Shown one piece after another: positions 1 through 6,525 of a stretch of DNA of 7,673 bases (position 1 is its first letter; each line of letters starts with the position of its first letter). This stretch comes from Actinomycetota bacterium (GTDB lineage Bacteria; Actinomycetota; Actinomycetes; Nanopelagicales; Nanopelagicaceae): contig SYAM01000084.1 in NCBI GenBank assembly GCA_005787645.1, positions 1-7,673 on the forward strand, in the 5' to 3' direction. A model generated the notes under the pieces. It searched no databases, was not told where the DNA came from, and saw nothing but the letters and a program-made list of their open reading frames with translations. The translations under genes and the position numbers were made by a program.

Positions 1-2
1 AA

Positions 3-959
3 CTTTCACTTCGCTTCGATTGGCGCAATTCCAATTTAAGTAAGTCTTTTCGACTTGGTGGATGGACGCTTCTTTTTGTTCTCATCAATCAGTTGGGTTA
101 CTTGATAATTGTTCAGGTCGCAACCTCAGCAGCAGTTCAAGCCAAACTGGCCGGTATCACAACAGGAGTTGGCTTTACCCCTTACTCCTACGCTTATTTC
201 ATCTTTATACTGCCGCATTCAATTATCACAGTCTCAGTTATCACGGCGCTTCTACCAAAGATCTCTCGACTAGCGCACGAGGAGAAAAATGATGAGGTCC
301 GGAGCAATTTAGTCGAATCGCTCCGCCATATCGCTGTTGCTACGGCACCAAGCACGATTATTTTGATTGCATTTGGTCCAGCAATCGCCAGTGTAATCTA
401 TTTAGGAACCAGCCCTGCTGACTCTAGACAAATTGGCTTGGTCTTAAGTGGATTTGCAATTGGTCTTATTCCATTTAGCACGATGCCTCTTCTGCTACGG
501 GGCTTCTACGCCTATGAAGATACTAAAACTCCTGTCGTCATAAATATTTTTGCAACAGGTTCCATGATGCTATTGGCACTTATCGCTGAAAATGTCATTT
601 CTTTCCAATATGTAACTGTAGCACTGGCAGTAATTCTCGGCGTCAGCAATGTCGTTGGTACAATTCTCTCTATTCGAGCGCTCGAGAAGCGAATTGGTAG
701 ATTGCCCAAGAAGGATTTATTCCGTACCCACGGAAAACTCTTACTGTTATCGTGTATCGCTATTCTTCCGAGTTTCACGCTTTTCATGCTGGTCACTGAA
801 TTGACAAATAGTAGTTGGGTTAGCAATACAATCGCGCTGACGCTGGGGATTCTCGTCTTCGCTTTGACATATATATATGCAGGAATTCTGATGAAAGTGG
901 AGGAAATCACATCGCTCTATCGCCAAATCATGGCTCGACTTCGACGTCGCTCGGAATAG
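3..959 (+). CDS. murJ: Lipid II flippase MurJ (MviN family), 5'-truncated by window edge
   Basis: This is the C-terminal part of a polytopic inner-membrane protein that flips lipid-linked peptidoglycan precursor to the outer face. The frame is open from base 3 with no stop, so the start lies outside the window; the TTG at 93 is internal. The 318 visible residues hold about eight hydrophobic segments, matching the second half of the usual 14-helix MOP-superfamily fold. Family-like signatures include the NQLGYLI segment, the FTPYSYAYFIFILPHSI stretch, TALLPKISRLA, and LLLRGFYAYEDTKTPV (MurJ proteins typically have LxRxFYAxxDTxTP here). The protein stops about 22 residues after the last helix with a basic tail (RLRRRSE), so there is no long cytoplasmic extension like the one on M. 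tuberculosis MviN. It is followed 28 nt later by trxB, consistent with the actinobacterial murJ-trxB-trxA-cwlM cluster. The identification is firm from the motifs plus synteny. Confidence 0.93.
   Translation, partial: LSLRFDWRNSNLSKSFRLGGWTLLFVLINQLGYLIIVQVATSAAVQAKLAGITTGVGFTPYSYAYFIFILPHSIITVSVITALLPKISRLAHEEKNDEVRSNLVESLRHIAVATAPSTIILIAFGPAIASVIYLGTSPADSRQIGLVLSGFAIGLIPFSTMPLLLRGFYAYEDTKTPVVINIFATGSMMLLALIAENVISFQYVTVALAVILGVSNVVGTILSIRALEKRIGRLPKKDLFRTHGKLLLLSCIAILPSFTLFMLVTELTNSSWVSNTIALTLGILVFALTYIYAGILMKVEEITSLYRQIMARLRRRSE
864..892 (+). promoter_or_regulatory. Weak candidate promoter for trxB inside the murJ 3' end
   Basis: A perfect TTGACA at 864-869 is followed after 17 nt by TCTGAT at 887-892, a 4-of-6 match to TATAAT that lacks the important A at position 2. 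It would start transcription about 90 nt before trxB. The sequence also encodes MurJ helix residues, so the match may be chance. Confidence 0.15.
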
Positions 960-961
960 CA

Positions 962-982
962 CGAGAGCCCCGAGCGTTCTCG
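962..982 (+). other. Small inverted repeat between murJ and trxB
   Basis: CGAGAGC (962-968) can pair with GTTCTCG (976-982), giving a 7-bp stem with one G-T pair and a 7-nt loop. It fills most of the 28-nt gap and ends 5 nt before the trxB ATG. No T-run follows, so it is not a classical terminator. It could be a weak attenuating or mRNA-processing structure. Confidence 0.25.
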
Positions 983-987
983 ATAGT

Positions 988-1935
988 ATGAGGTCCGTGA
1001 GCACTGTTAGAGAAGTTGTCGTTGTCGGTTCAGGACCAGCTGGGTATACCGCAGGGGTCTATGCTGGACGCGCACAACTGAAGCCCTTGCTTTATGAGGG
1101 ATCTGTCACCGCTGGTGGTGCGCTCATGAACACGACTGATGTCGAAAATTTCCCGGGCTTTCCTGAAGGCATCATGGGTCCAGATCTCATGGAGAATATG
1201 AGAAAGCAGGCTGCCCGTTTTGATGTTGAGATTGTTACCGATGACATTGTCGAAATGAAACTCGATGGCGAAATAAAGATTCTCAAAGATGGTAGCGGCA
1301 ATGAGATTCATGCTAAAGCCGTAATTCTTGCAACTGGTTCGGCCTATCGTGAAATTGGACTTGAAAATGAGAAGCGTCTTTCGGGTCGAGGTGTTTCTTG
1401 GTGCGCAACATGTGATGGCTTCTTCTTCCGTAACCAGGTGATCGCAGTCGTTGGTGGTGGAGATAGCGCAATGGAAGAGGCAACTTTCCTCACTCGTTTT
1501 GCTGACAAAGTTATTCTGATTCACCGTCGCGATACCTTGCGCGCATCTAAAATCATGGCAGATCGAGCGAAGGCAAATACCAAAATTGAATTTCTCTGGA
1601 ATAGTGAAGTGATTGATGTACTCGGCGAAGATAAAGTTACGGGAGTAAGAGTCCGAAATACCGTTGATGGAAATGAGAGCACTCTCGAGGTGAGTGGATT
1701 ATTCGTCGCTATTGGGCATGATCCTCGTAGTGAGTTGATCAAGGGCCAAGTCACACTCGATGATGAGGGATATGTAATCGTTGGCGAAGCAGGTCGCGCG
1801 GGAACAGCGACGAACTTGCTTGGAGTCTTTGCTTGCGGCGACCTTGTCGACCATACCTACCGTCAAGCAATTACCGCCGCCGGCTCGGGCTGCGCTGCAG
1901 CCTTAGATGCTGAACGATTTCTATCGGGGCACTAG
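988..1935 (+). CDS. trxB: Thioredoxin reductase TrxB (NADPH-dependent flavoprotein)
   Basis: This cytoplasmic enzyme transfers electrons from NADPH through FAD and a redox-active dithiol to thioredoxin. The 315 residues match the usual low-molecular-weight TrxB length. The FAD dinucleotide motif GSGPAG is at residues 14-19. The redox centre WCATCDG has C139 and C142. The NADPH-binding GGGDSAMEEA is at 156-165, and HRRDTLRAS from 179 has the His-Arg-Arg set that favours NADPH over NADH. The FAD-closing GVFACGDLVD is at 279-288, followed by YRQAITAAGSG. No essential residue is missing. The ATG at 988 has no strong Shine-Dalgarno sequence; an in-frame GTG at 997 would remove three residues and is equally compatible with the flavin fold. 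The enzyme's partner TrxA is encoded 35 nt downstream. Confidence 0.97.
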   Translation: MRSVSTVREVVVVGSGPAGYTAGVYAGRAQLKPLLYEGSVTAGGALMNTTDVENFPGFPEGIMGPDLMENMRKQAARFDVEIVTDDIVEMKLDGEIKILKDGSGNEIHAKAVILATGSAYREIGLENEKRLSGRGVSWCATCDGFFFRNQVIAVVGGGDSAMEEATFLTRFADKVILIHRRDTLRASKIMADRAKANTKIEFLWNSEVIDVLGEDKVTGVRVRNTVDGNESTLEVSGLFVAIGHDPRSELIKGQVTLDDEGYVIVGEAGRAGTATNLLGVFACGDLVDHTYRQAITAAGSGCAAALDAERFLSGH

Positions 1936-1953
1936 AGTTTTCACTATGTAGAA

Positions 1954-1960
1954 GAGAGGG
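1954..1960 (+). promoter_or_regulatory. Ribosome binding site of trxA
   Basis: GAGAGGG lies 10 nt before the trxA ATG at 1971. It is the clearest plus-strand Shine-Dalgarno in the window and supports this start. The nearby GGAAAG (1963-1968) is too close to the ATG to be preferred. Confidence 0.6.
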
Positions 1961-1970
1961 TTGGAAAGTT

Positions 1971-2294
1971 ATGGGAGCAACAAAGGCAGTGACGACAGCA
2001 ACTTTTGATGTTGAAGTATTGAAGAGCAGTACGCCAGTACTCGTAGATTTCTGGGCTGAGTGGTGTGGACCATGTCGGGCTGTTGCCCCCATCCTCGAAG
2101 AGATTGCTACTGAGCATGCTGCGAAAATCAAGATCGTGAAACTCAATACCGATGAAGAGAGTGCGATTGCCATCAAATATGGAATCACTTCCATCCCCAC
2201 TATGAATCTTTTCGTAAACGGCCAGGTCGTAAAAACGATTATTGGCGCGCGTCCCAAGCCAGCAATCATGAAGGAACTTGAGGGTTTTATCTAA
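1971..2294 (+). CDS. trxA: Thioredoxin TrxA
   Basis: This small cytoplasmic disulfide reductase is the substrate of TrxB and an electron donor to targets such as ribonucleotide reductase, peroxiredoxins and methionine sulfoxide reductase. Its 107 residues form a single canonical thioredoxin domain. The active site FWAEWCGPC has C32 and C35, and D26 is the conserved buried acid. The cis-proline loop GITSIPT has P76. FVNGQVV and the late glycine (G92) of the last strand are also present. There is no signal peptide or extra domain. It lies between trxB and cwlM, and its stop is only 3 nt before the cwlM GTG. This is the same position as trxC in M. tuberculosis. All functional residues are intact. 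Confidence 0.97.
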   Translation: MGATKAVTTATFDVEVLKSSTPVLVDFWAEWCGPCRAVAPILEEIATEHAAKIKIVKLNTDEESAIAIKYGITSIPTMNLFVNGQVVKTIIGARPKPAIMKELEGFI

Positions 2295-2297
2295 GCC

Positions 2298-3434
2298 GTG
2301 GTCAACGAGGCGCTTGCAAAGCCGGGTGATAGCAGTCAGGTTGTCACCGAGGTCATTGCATCGCTTGCTCGCTTAGGTTTACTTCGTAACTCTCCCACCA
2401 CTTTTGATGCAGATGTGGTGGCAGCTCTTGCCCATTTCCAGCAAAGCCGCGGTTTATCCGCAACAGGCGTTTTAACGAGAGGTACTTACCTTGCTCTTGA
2501 AGAGGCGCGCTGGCGTTTAGGCGATCGGAATCTCTCAGTTACCCCCGGCGCATTAATGCGAGGCGATGATGTCACCACTTTGCAACAACGATTGACTGAA
2601 ATGGGTTTTGATTGTGGACGCATTGATGGCATTTACGGCCCACTCACTGAATCAGCAATTCAAGAATTCCAAAAGCAGGTCGGCCTATCAGCAGATGGGA
2701 TTGCTGGGGTAGGAACATATAAAGCGCTGATTCGGCTAACCGGCACCGTCAAGGGTGGAGCACCCTCTCACCTGCGCGATGAATACTTAGTTCGTAGACG
2801 TGGTCCAGCGCTCAACGGAAAAGTCGTCGTGCTTGACCCAAGTTTTGGTGGTAACGCAAAAGGATGTGAAGCATTTGGATTAAATGAGGCTCAGATTGTT
2901 TTAGATGTAGCGCAACGTCTAGAAGGACGCCTCAATGCGCTAGGAGTCCGAACGTTCATCACACGCGGAAAAGATACGAACCCTTCTGAGGTAGAGCGAA
3001 TTGAATTTGCAAATAAAAGTGGCACTGATCTTCTCATTTCGCTTCATCTAGAACATCATCACAATCCAATAGCTTCTGGTGTAGCGACCTACTACTATGG
3101 AAGCGAAGCACATGAAGTACATTCAGTCGTAGGTGAGAAATTAGCGACATTGATTCAACGTGAAATATCCGCACGAACCGATTTGGTGAATTGTCGAACT
3201 CATGCACGAACCTGGGAATTGCTCCGCCTGACTAAGGCTCCTGCAGTCCGAGTTGATCTGGGTTATCTCACCAATGAATCCGATGCAACCAAACTGGCTC
3301 GGGCGACATTCCGAGATGCCCTCGCCGAAGCGCTTGTGGTTGCTATTCAACGACTCTATTTGGCAGTCGAGGAAGATGCCGCTACAGGCACGCTTTCGAT
3401 TGCAGATCTTCGAAAAGCTGGCTTGCGCAAATAA
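2298..3434 (+). CDS. cwlM: CwlM-type N-acetylmuramoyl-L-alanine amidase homologue, probably a regulatory pseudo-enzyme
   Basis: The 378 residues contain two peptidoglycan-binding (PG_binding_1) repeats, roughly residues 13-68 and 88-145, and an Amidase_3 domain at about 174-354. No signal peptide is visible, so the protein should be cytoplasmic, as known for mycobacterial CwlM, which activates MurA when phosphorylated by PknB and interacts with MurJ. The active site is degenerate. The usual DPGHGG is DPSFGG (180-185), losing the first zinc-ligand histidine. The usual catalytic VELGF glutamate is aspartate (D320 in VDLGY). E197 and H250 (ISLH) still fit the other ligand positions. The THARTWELLRLT segment (301-312) and the TGTLS tail (363-367) recall the mycobacterial protein as I remember it; that tail carries phosphothreonines there. 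The GTG at 2298 is the first possible start, because the trxA stop is in the same frame; GAGGG lies 13 nt upstream. Confidence 0.9.
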   Translation: MVNEALAKPGDSSQVVTEVIASLARLGLLRNSPTTFDADVVAALAHFQQSRGLSATGVLTRGTYLALEEARWRLGDRNLSVTPGALMRGDDVTTLQQRLTEMGFDCGRIDGIYGPLTESAIQEFQKQVGLSADGIAGVGTYKALIRLTGTVKGGAPSHLRDEYLVRRRGPALNGKVVVLDPSFGGNAKGCEAFGLNEAQIVLDVAQRLEGRLNALGVRTFITRGKDTNPSEVERIEFANKSGTDLLISLHLEHHHNPIASGVATYYYGSEAHEVHSVVGEKLATLIQREISARTDLVNCRTHARTWELLRLTKAPAVRVDLGYLTNESDATKLARATFRDALAEALVVAIQRLYLAVEEDAATGTLSIADLRKAGLRK

Positions 3435-3484
3435 ACCAATACAAGGTGGATTCTCCTCCGGTGCTGGCAGGGTAAAGTTCGACT

Positions 3485-4741
3485 ATGTCCAAGGTGGTGC
3501 CCCACGAGGAGAACCTCACAACGCGCTATGCCAGTCGCGCCACGCGAATGGTGCCAAGTGAAATCCGCTCGCTCTTCGCCGTCGCTTCTCGCCCCGAAAT
3601 AGTCTCGCTCGCGGGTGGAATGCCAAATCTCTCTGCCCTTCCCATGGACATGATGGCAGATGTAGTGAAGAAGTTGATTCTCGAAAATGGACAAGAGGCG
3701 TTGCAGTATGGGAGTGGCCAAGGCCATCCGCGCCTTCGTGAGCAAATATGCGAAATGATGGCGCTCGAAGGAATTCGCGCCCAGAGCGATGACGTTGTTA
3801 TCACTACTGGATCTCAAGCCGCGCTCGATTTGATTACCCGTATTTTTATTGATCCAGACGATGTAATTCTTGTCGAAGCACCATCATATGTAGGAGCACT
3901 GGGTGTCTTCGCTCAATATCAATCCCAAGTTATTCATGTCGCTATAGACGATAAAGGTTTGATTCCTGGCGCGCTTTCTGAGGCGATTACTAAAGTACGC
4001 GCTGCTGGTGGAAAGATTAAATTCCTCTACTGCATTCCTAATTTCCAAAATCCATCAGGTGTGACAATGCCCGCCTCTCGCCGTACTGAGATTCTAGATA
4101 TTTGTCGGGAAGCAGAGATATTTGTCGTTGAAGATAATCCTTACGGATTACTTGGTTTTGATGGGCCAGTCCCAAATGCAATGCGGGCTGAAGACCATGA
4201 GAATGTCATCTACCTCGGATCTTTTTCTAAGACTATTGTTCCTGGACTTCGTGTTGGTTGGGCGCTAGTGCCTCAAGGTGTAAAAGAGAAATTGATTATC
4301 GCTAATGAATCGTCGGTTCTATGTCCATCAAATTTCGCGCAGCTGACTATCTCAAGCTACCTCGCTCATGAGCCTTGGCGAGATCAGATTGCTTCTTTCT
4401 GCTCACTCTATAAAGAACGACGTGATGCGATGCTCGAAACCCTCGATGCTCATTTCCCGGTGAACGCAACCTGGACAAAGCCAAAAGGTGGTTTTTATGT
4501 TTGGGTGACTTTGCCTCCAGAAATTGATACCAAACTTCTCGTTCCGCGCGCCATCGCAGCGAAAGTAGCGTACGTGCCTGGTACTGCTTTTTATGCAGAT
4601 GGATTAGGAAGTTGGCAGATGCGCCTTTCGTACTGCCACCCCACGCCAGAGCGAATCCGACAAGGCGTTGCTGCACTCGGGAATGTAGTGAAAGACGAAA
4701 TAGCTCGCCGCGGTGGCGAGAGCGCTAAAGCAGTGAAGTAA
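3485..4741 (+). CDS. PLP-dependent aminotransferase, class I/II (2-aminoadipate/aromatic-type transaminase-like)
   Basis: This fold-type I transaminase moves an amino group between an amino acid and a 2-oxo acid. The 418 residues contain SLAGGMP (41-47), Y75 in the LQYGSGQGH loop, the TTGSQAALDL cofactor loop (107-116), NFQNPSG with N189, and DNPYG with D217 and Y220. The Schiff-base lysine is K249 in GSFSKT, followed by the phosphate-binding R256 (PGLRVGW). The carboxylate-binding arginine is R380 (MRLSY). This pattern resembles the LysN, kynurenine aminotransferase and MocR-aminotransferase branch, but no N-terminal GntR helix-turn-helix is present. The substrate cannot be read from sequence. 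The ATG at 3485 has AGGG 12 nt upstream; in-frame GTGs at 3494 and 3497 are alternatives. A 50-nt gap separates it from cwlM. Its stop abuts the convergent SMP-30 gene with no intervening base. Confidence 0.92.
   Translation: MSKVVPHEENLTTRYASRATRMVPSEIRSLFAVASRPEIVSLAGGMPNLSALPMDMMADVVKKLILENGQEALQYGSGQGHPRLREQICEMMALEGIRAQSDDVVITTGSQAALDLITRIFIDPDDVILVEAPSYVGALGVFAQYQSQVIHVAIDDKGLIPGALSEAITKVRAAGGKIKFLYCIPNFQNPSGVTMPASRRTEILDICREAEIFVVEDNPYGLLGFDGPVPNAMRAEDHENVIYLGSFSKTIVPGLRVGWALVPQGVKEKLIIANESSVLCPSNFAQLTISSYLAHEPWRDQIASFCSLYKERRDAMLETLDAHFPVNATWTKPKGGFYVWVTLPPEIDTKLLVPRAIAAKVAYVPGTAFYADGLGSWQMRLSYCHPTPERIRQGVAALGNVVKDEIARRGGESAKAVK
4690..4720 (-). terminator. Candidate intrinsic terminator of the rsmG-parA-parB-SMP-30 transcript
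   Basis: CTCGCC (4704-4709) and GGCGAG (4715-4720) form a perfect 6-bp GC-rich stem with a 5-nt loop. Read on the minus strand, the stem begins 21 nt after the SMP-30 stop and is followed by CTATTTCGTCTTTC, a moderately U-rich tail. It lies inside the last codons of the opposing aminotransferase gene, as it must, because no intergenic space exists. The coding constraint and the interrupted T-run keep confidence modest. Confidence 0.4.
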
Positions 4742-4760
4742 TTACCCTAAAAAGTAATTA
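4739..4760. repeat. AT-rich inverted repeat over the convergent stop codons
   Basis: TAATTAC (4739-4745) and GTAATTA (4754-4760) form a 7-bp inverted repeat around an 8-nt spacer. The left arm contains both stop codons. The same bases also give a direct repeat AAGTAATTA at 4736-4744 and 4752-4760. The stem is AT-rich and weak, so it is a poor terminator on its own. Confidence 0.3.
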
Positions 4761-5626
4761 TCCAATTTGCCAGCGATCGGAAGTTCGACCTCAAAACACA
4801 TTCCGCCATATTTATCCTCGTTGACATTAAATGCGAACTCTGGTTGATAGTGATCTTGCGCCGAAGTAATGAACATGGTCTTGAGATCATCGCCACCAAA
4901 TGATGGGCAGGTAGTCAATGCGGTTGGAGCCTGAACGATGTTGAGCACCTCTCCATCTGGGGAGTAGTTTCGAACCTGACCACATCCCCAAAATGCGACC
5001 CAAAGATTGCCTCGAGAATCAGTACACATCCCATCAGGAACGCCCGTCACATCACTAACATCAATTGGGGGTAACTCTCGAACAATCTCCCCTTTAACAG
5101 GATCGAATTGGTAGCGAGAGATCCTTCGTAGCGCAGAATCGATGTAGTACATGATGGAGCCATCTAAAGACCAATCGATCCCATTAGATATCTGCACATC
5201 TCTGCGGTGAGTACTCGAATTGAAATGGTGATCAATACGGCGTAAATCTCCCGCCTTTGAACCTTCGACAGCCTCTGCAACGCCAATCCACAGGCAGCCA
5301 CATGAGTCGATATTCCCATCGTTACTCTGTCCAACTTTGCGATCAATGTGCATATCAATTTCATCTGTTATGGAGAAGTTGTTATTTGTAGTGGCAAGAC
5401 GATCCCCGAGCGCTATGACGTAACCACCAGATTTTCTCTTTCCGACATAACTGACAAAATCTCCAACTTTATGAGCAACTACCTCTTTGCTCTTGGGTAG
5501 ATACTCTTTGATATATCCATCTAACACATCAACCCAAAGAAAACTTTTTCGCCGCTCATCCCAGAGCGTGCCCTCACCTAGTCCGGACTTTGATCCACTT
5601 ATTGGCGTTGCTTCGAAATTAGCCAT
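4742..5626 (-). CDS. SMP-30/gluconolactonase/regucalcin-family six-bladed beta-propeller hydrolase
   Basis: Members of this family are metal-dependent lactonases for sugar lactones such as gluconolactone, though many are uncharacterised. The 294 residues are the usual length. Metal-binding positions fit regucalcin: E18 in GEGTLW, N148 in SNGIDWS and D198 in VPDGM. N102 and D103 in SNDGNID match the substrate loop, but the arginine that normally precedes it (RxNDG) is Q100 here. Propeller repeats include CLWIGVAE (111-118), GNLWVAFWG and CPSFGGDD. No signal peptide is visible, so a cytoplasmic location is likely. The ATG is 2 nt after the parB stop, and the GAAGGG formed by the end of parB is its ribosome binding site, so it is coupled to parB. 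The lactone substrate is unknown. A role in chromosome segregation is not implied by the fold; carbohydrate catabolism is more likely. Confidence 0.9.
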   Translation of the reverse strand: MANFEATPISGSKSGLGEGTLWDERRKSFLWVDVLDGYIKEYLPKSKEVVAHKVGDFVSYVGKRKSGGYVIALGDRLATTNNNFSITDEIDMHIDRKVGQSNDGNIDSCGCLWIGVAEAVEGSKAGDLRRIDHHFNSSTHRRDVQISNGIDWSLDGSIMYYIDSALRRISRYQFDPVKGEIVRELPPIDVSDVTGVPDGMCTDSRGNLWVAFWGCGQVRNYSPDGEVLNIVQAPTALTTCPSFGGDDLKTMFITSAQDHYQPEFAFNVNEDKYGGMCFEVELPIAGKLDNYFLG

Positions 5627-5628
5627 GT

Positions 5629-6525
5629 TTACCCTTCAATTTCTTCGATAATCCGACGTAAATCTTCTCCAGATGCAAACTCGATGATGACTTTCCCATT
5701 ACTCTTCCCAGTTGCCTTGTCGATAGTGACCCGAGTGTTGAGGAAATCTCCCAACTCCTCAGCAAGCTCCGCCAATTCTGGCGAGACGCTTCTGCTTTTA
5801 CCCGACGTAGCCTTCTTCTTCCCACCTTTAACGCCGACCGAGATGATCTCTTCGACTGCTCGAACACTTAATCCTTCGGTCACGATTCGATTGGCTAACC
5901 TCTCCATCGCCACTGATTCACCAAGCGCAAGCAATGCACGCGCATGCCCAGCAGATATAACGCCGGCCGCTACTCGTGGCTGTACGCTCGGTGGCAACTG
6001 AAGTAATCGCAATGTATTGGTGATATGAGGGCGAGAACGCCCTATTTTTTGAGCTAATTCATCATGGGTATAATTGAAGTCATTAAGAAGTTGTTCGTAT
6101 GCGGCTGCCTCTTCCAAAGCATTGAGCTCTGAACGATGGATGTTCTCTAATAGCGCTTCGCGAAGTAATTGATCATCGGGTGTCTGTCGAATAATCACTG
6201 GTATTTCTGTAAGGCCTGCCGCTTTGGCAGCGCGCCAACGACGCTCGCCCATAATCAATTCGTAACGCCCATCACTCACTATTCGAACGACGGGAGGTTG
6301 GAGTACACCAACTTCTTTAATAGATGTAATCAACTCTCTCATCTTCTCTTCATCAAAAACAGTTCGTGGTTGACGTGGATTCGGCGAAATGGAATTGATA
6401 GAGACCCTATTGAGATTTGCGACATCGACCGGAACACCAGCAACCACTGATGAAAGTTGCTTCGATTCGCCTGCAGGAATGAGCGAGCCTAACCCACGCC
6501 CAAGTCCCCCTTTACGCGTACTCAT
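5629..6525 (-). CDS. parB: Chromosome-partitioning protein ParB (CTP-dependent DNA clamp)
   Basis: ParB binds parS, spreads as a CTP-gated sliding clamp, loads SMC and acts with ParA to segregate origins. The 298 residues show the expected order. The basic N-terminal peptide GLGRGLGSLIP (7-17) stimulates ParA ATPase. The ParB/Srx CTP-binding domain runs from about 41 to 135, with NPRQPR (49-54), GERRWRAA (93-100) and ENIHR (127-131; ENIQR is the common form). The helix-turn-helix parS reader is about 154-175 (THDELAQKIGRSRPHITNTL), followed by further helices to about 230. After a short basic linker (GGKKKATSGK), the C-terminal dimerisation segment is 250-298. The ATG overlaps the parA stop by one base (TAATG). 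GAAGGG lies 9 nt upstream. All recognised motifs are intact. Confidence 0.97.
   Translation of the reverse strand: MSTRKGGLGRGLGSLIPAGESKQLSSVVAGVPVDVANLNRVSINSISPNPRQPRTVFDEEKMRELITSIKEVGVLQPPVVRIVSDGRYELIMGERRWRAAKAAGLTEIPVIIRQTPDDQLLREALLENIHRSELNALEEAAAYEQLLNDFNYTHDELAQKIGRSRPHITNTLRLLQLPPSVQPRVAAGVISAGHARALLALGESVAMERLANRIVTEGLSVRAVEEIISVGVKGGKKKATSGKSRSVSPELAELAEELGDFLNTRVTIDKATGKSNGKVIIEFASGEDLRRIIEEIEG
5632..5637 (-). promoter_or_regulatory. Ribosome binding site of the SMP-30 gene, inside parB
   Basis: GAAGGG, read on the minus strand, encodes the last two residues of ParB (Glu-Gly) and lies 5 nt before the SMP-30 ATG. It fixes that start and indicates translational coupling. Confidence 0.7.

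Noticed and set aside
772..779. GTTTCACG, a parS half-site inside murJ
   Set aside because: The second half of the palindrome is absent, so ParB would not recognise it as parS.
801..832. TTGACA (801-806) with TACAAT (827-832) as a promoter for trxB
   Set aside because: The spacer is 20 nt, too long for a standard sigma-70-type promoter, and the sequence encodes MurJ residues.
512..910. Minus-strand open frame within murJ
   Set aside because: It is antisense to a confident MurJ reading frame and shows no domain signature.
3435..3484. Possible riboswitch or terminator in the 50-nt cwlM-aminotransferase gap
   Set aside because: Only short imperfect pairings (around GGTGGA/TCCTCC and CCGGTGCTGG) are present, with no T-run and too little length for a known riboswitch class.
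3356..3817. Long minus-strand open frame across the end of cwlM and start of the aminotransferase
   Set aside because: It is antisense to two well-supported genes, its translation has no recognisable motif, and its composition looks like a shadow frame.
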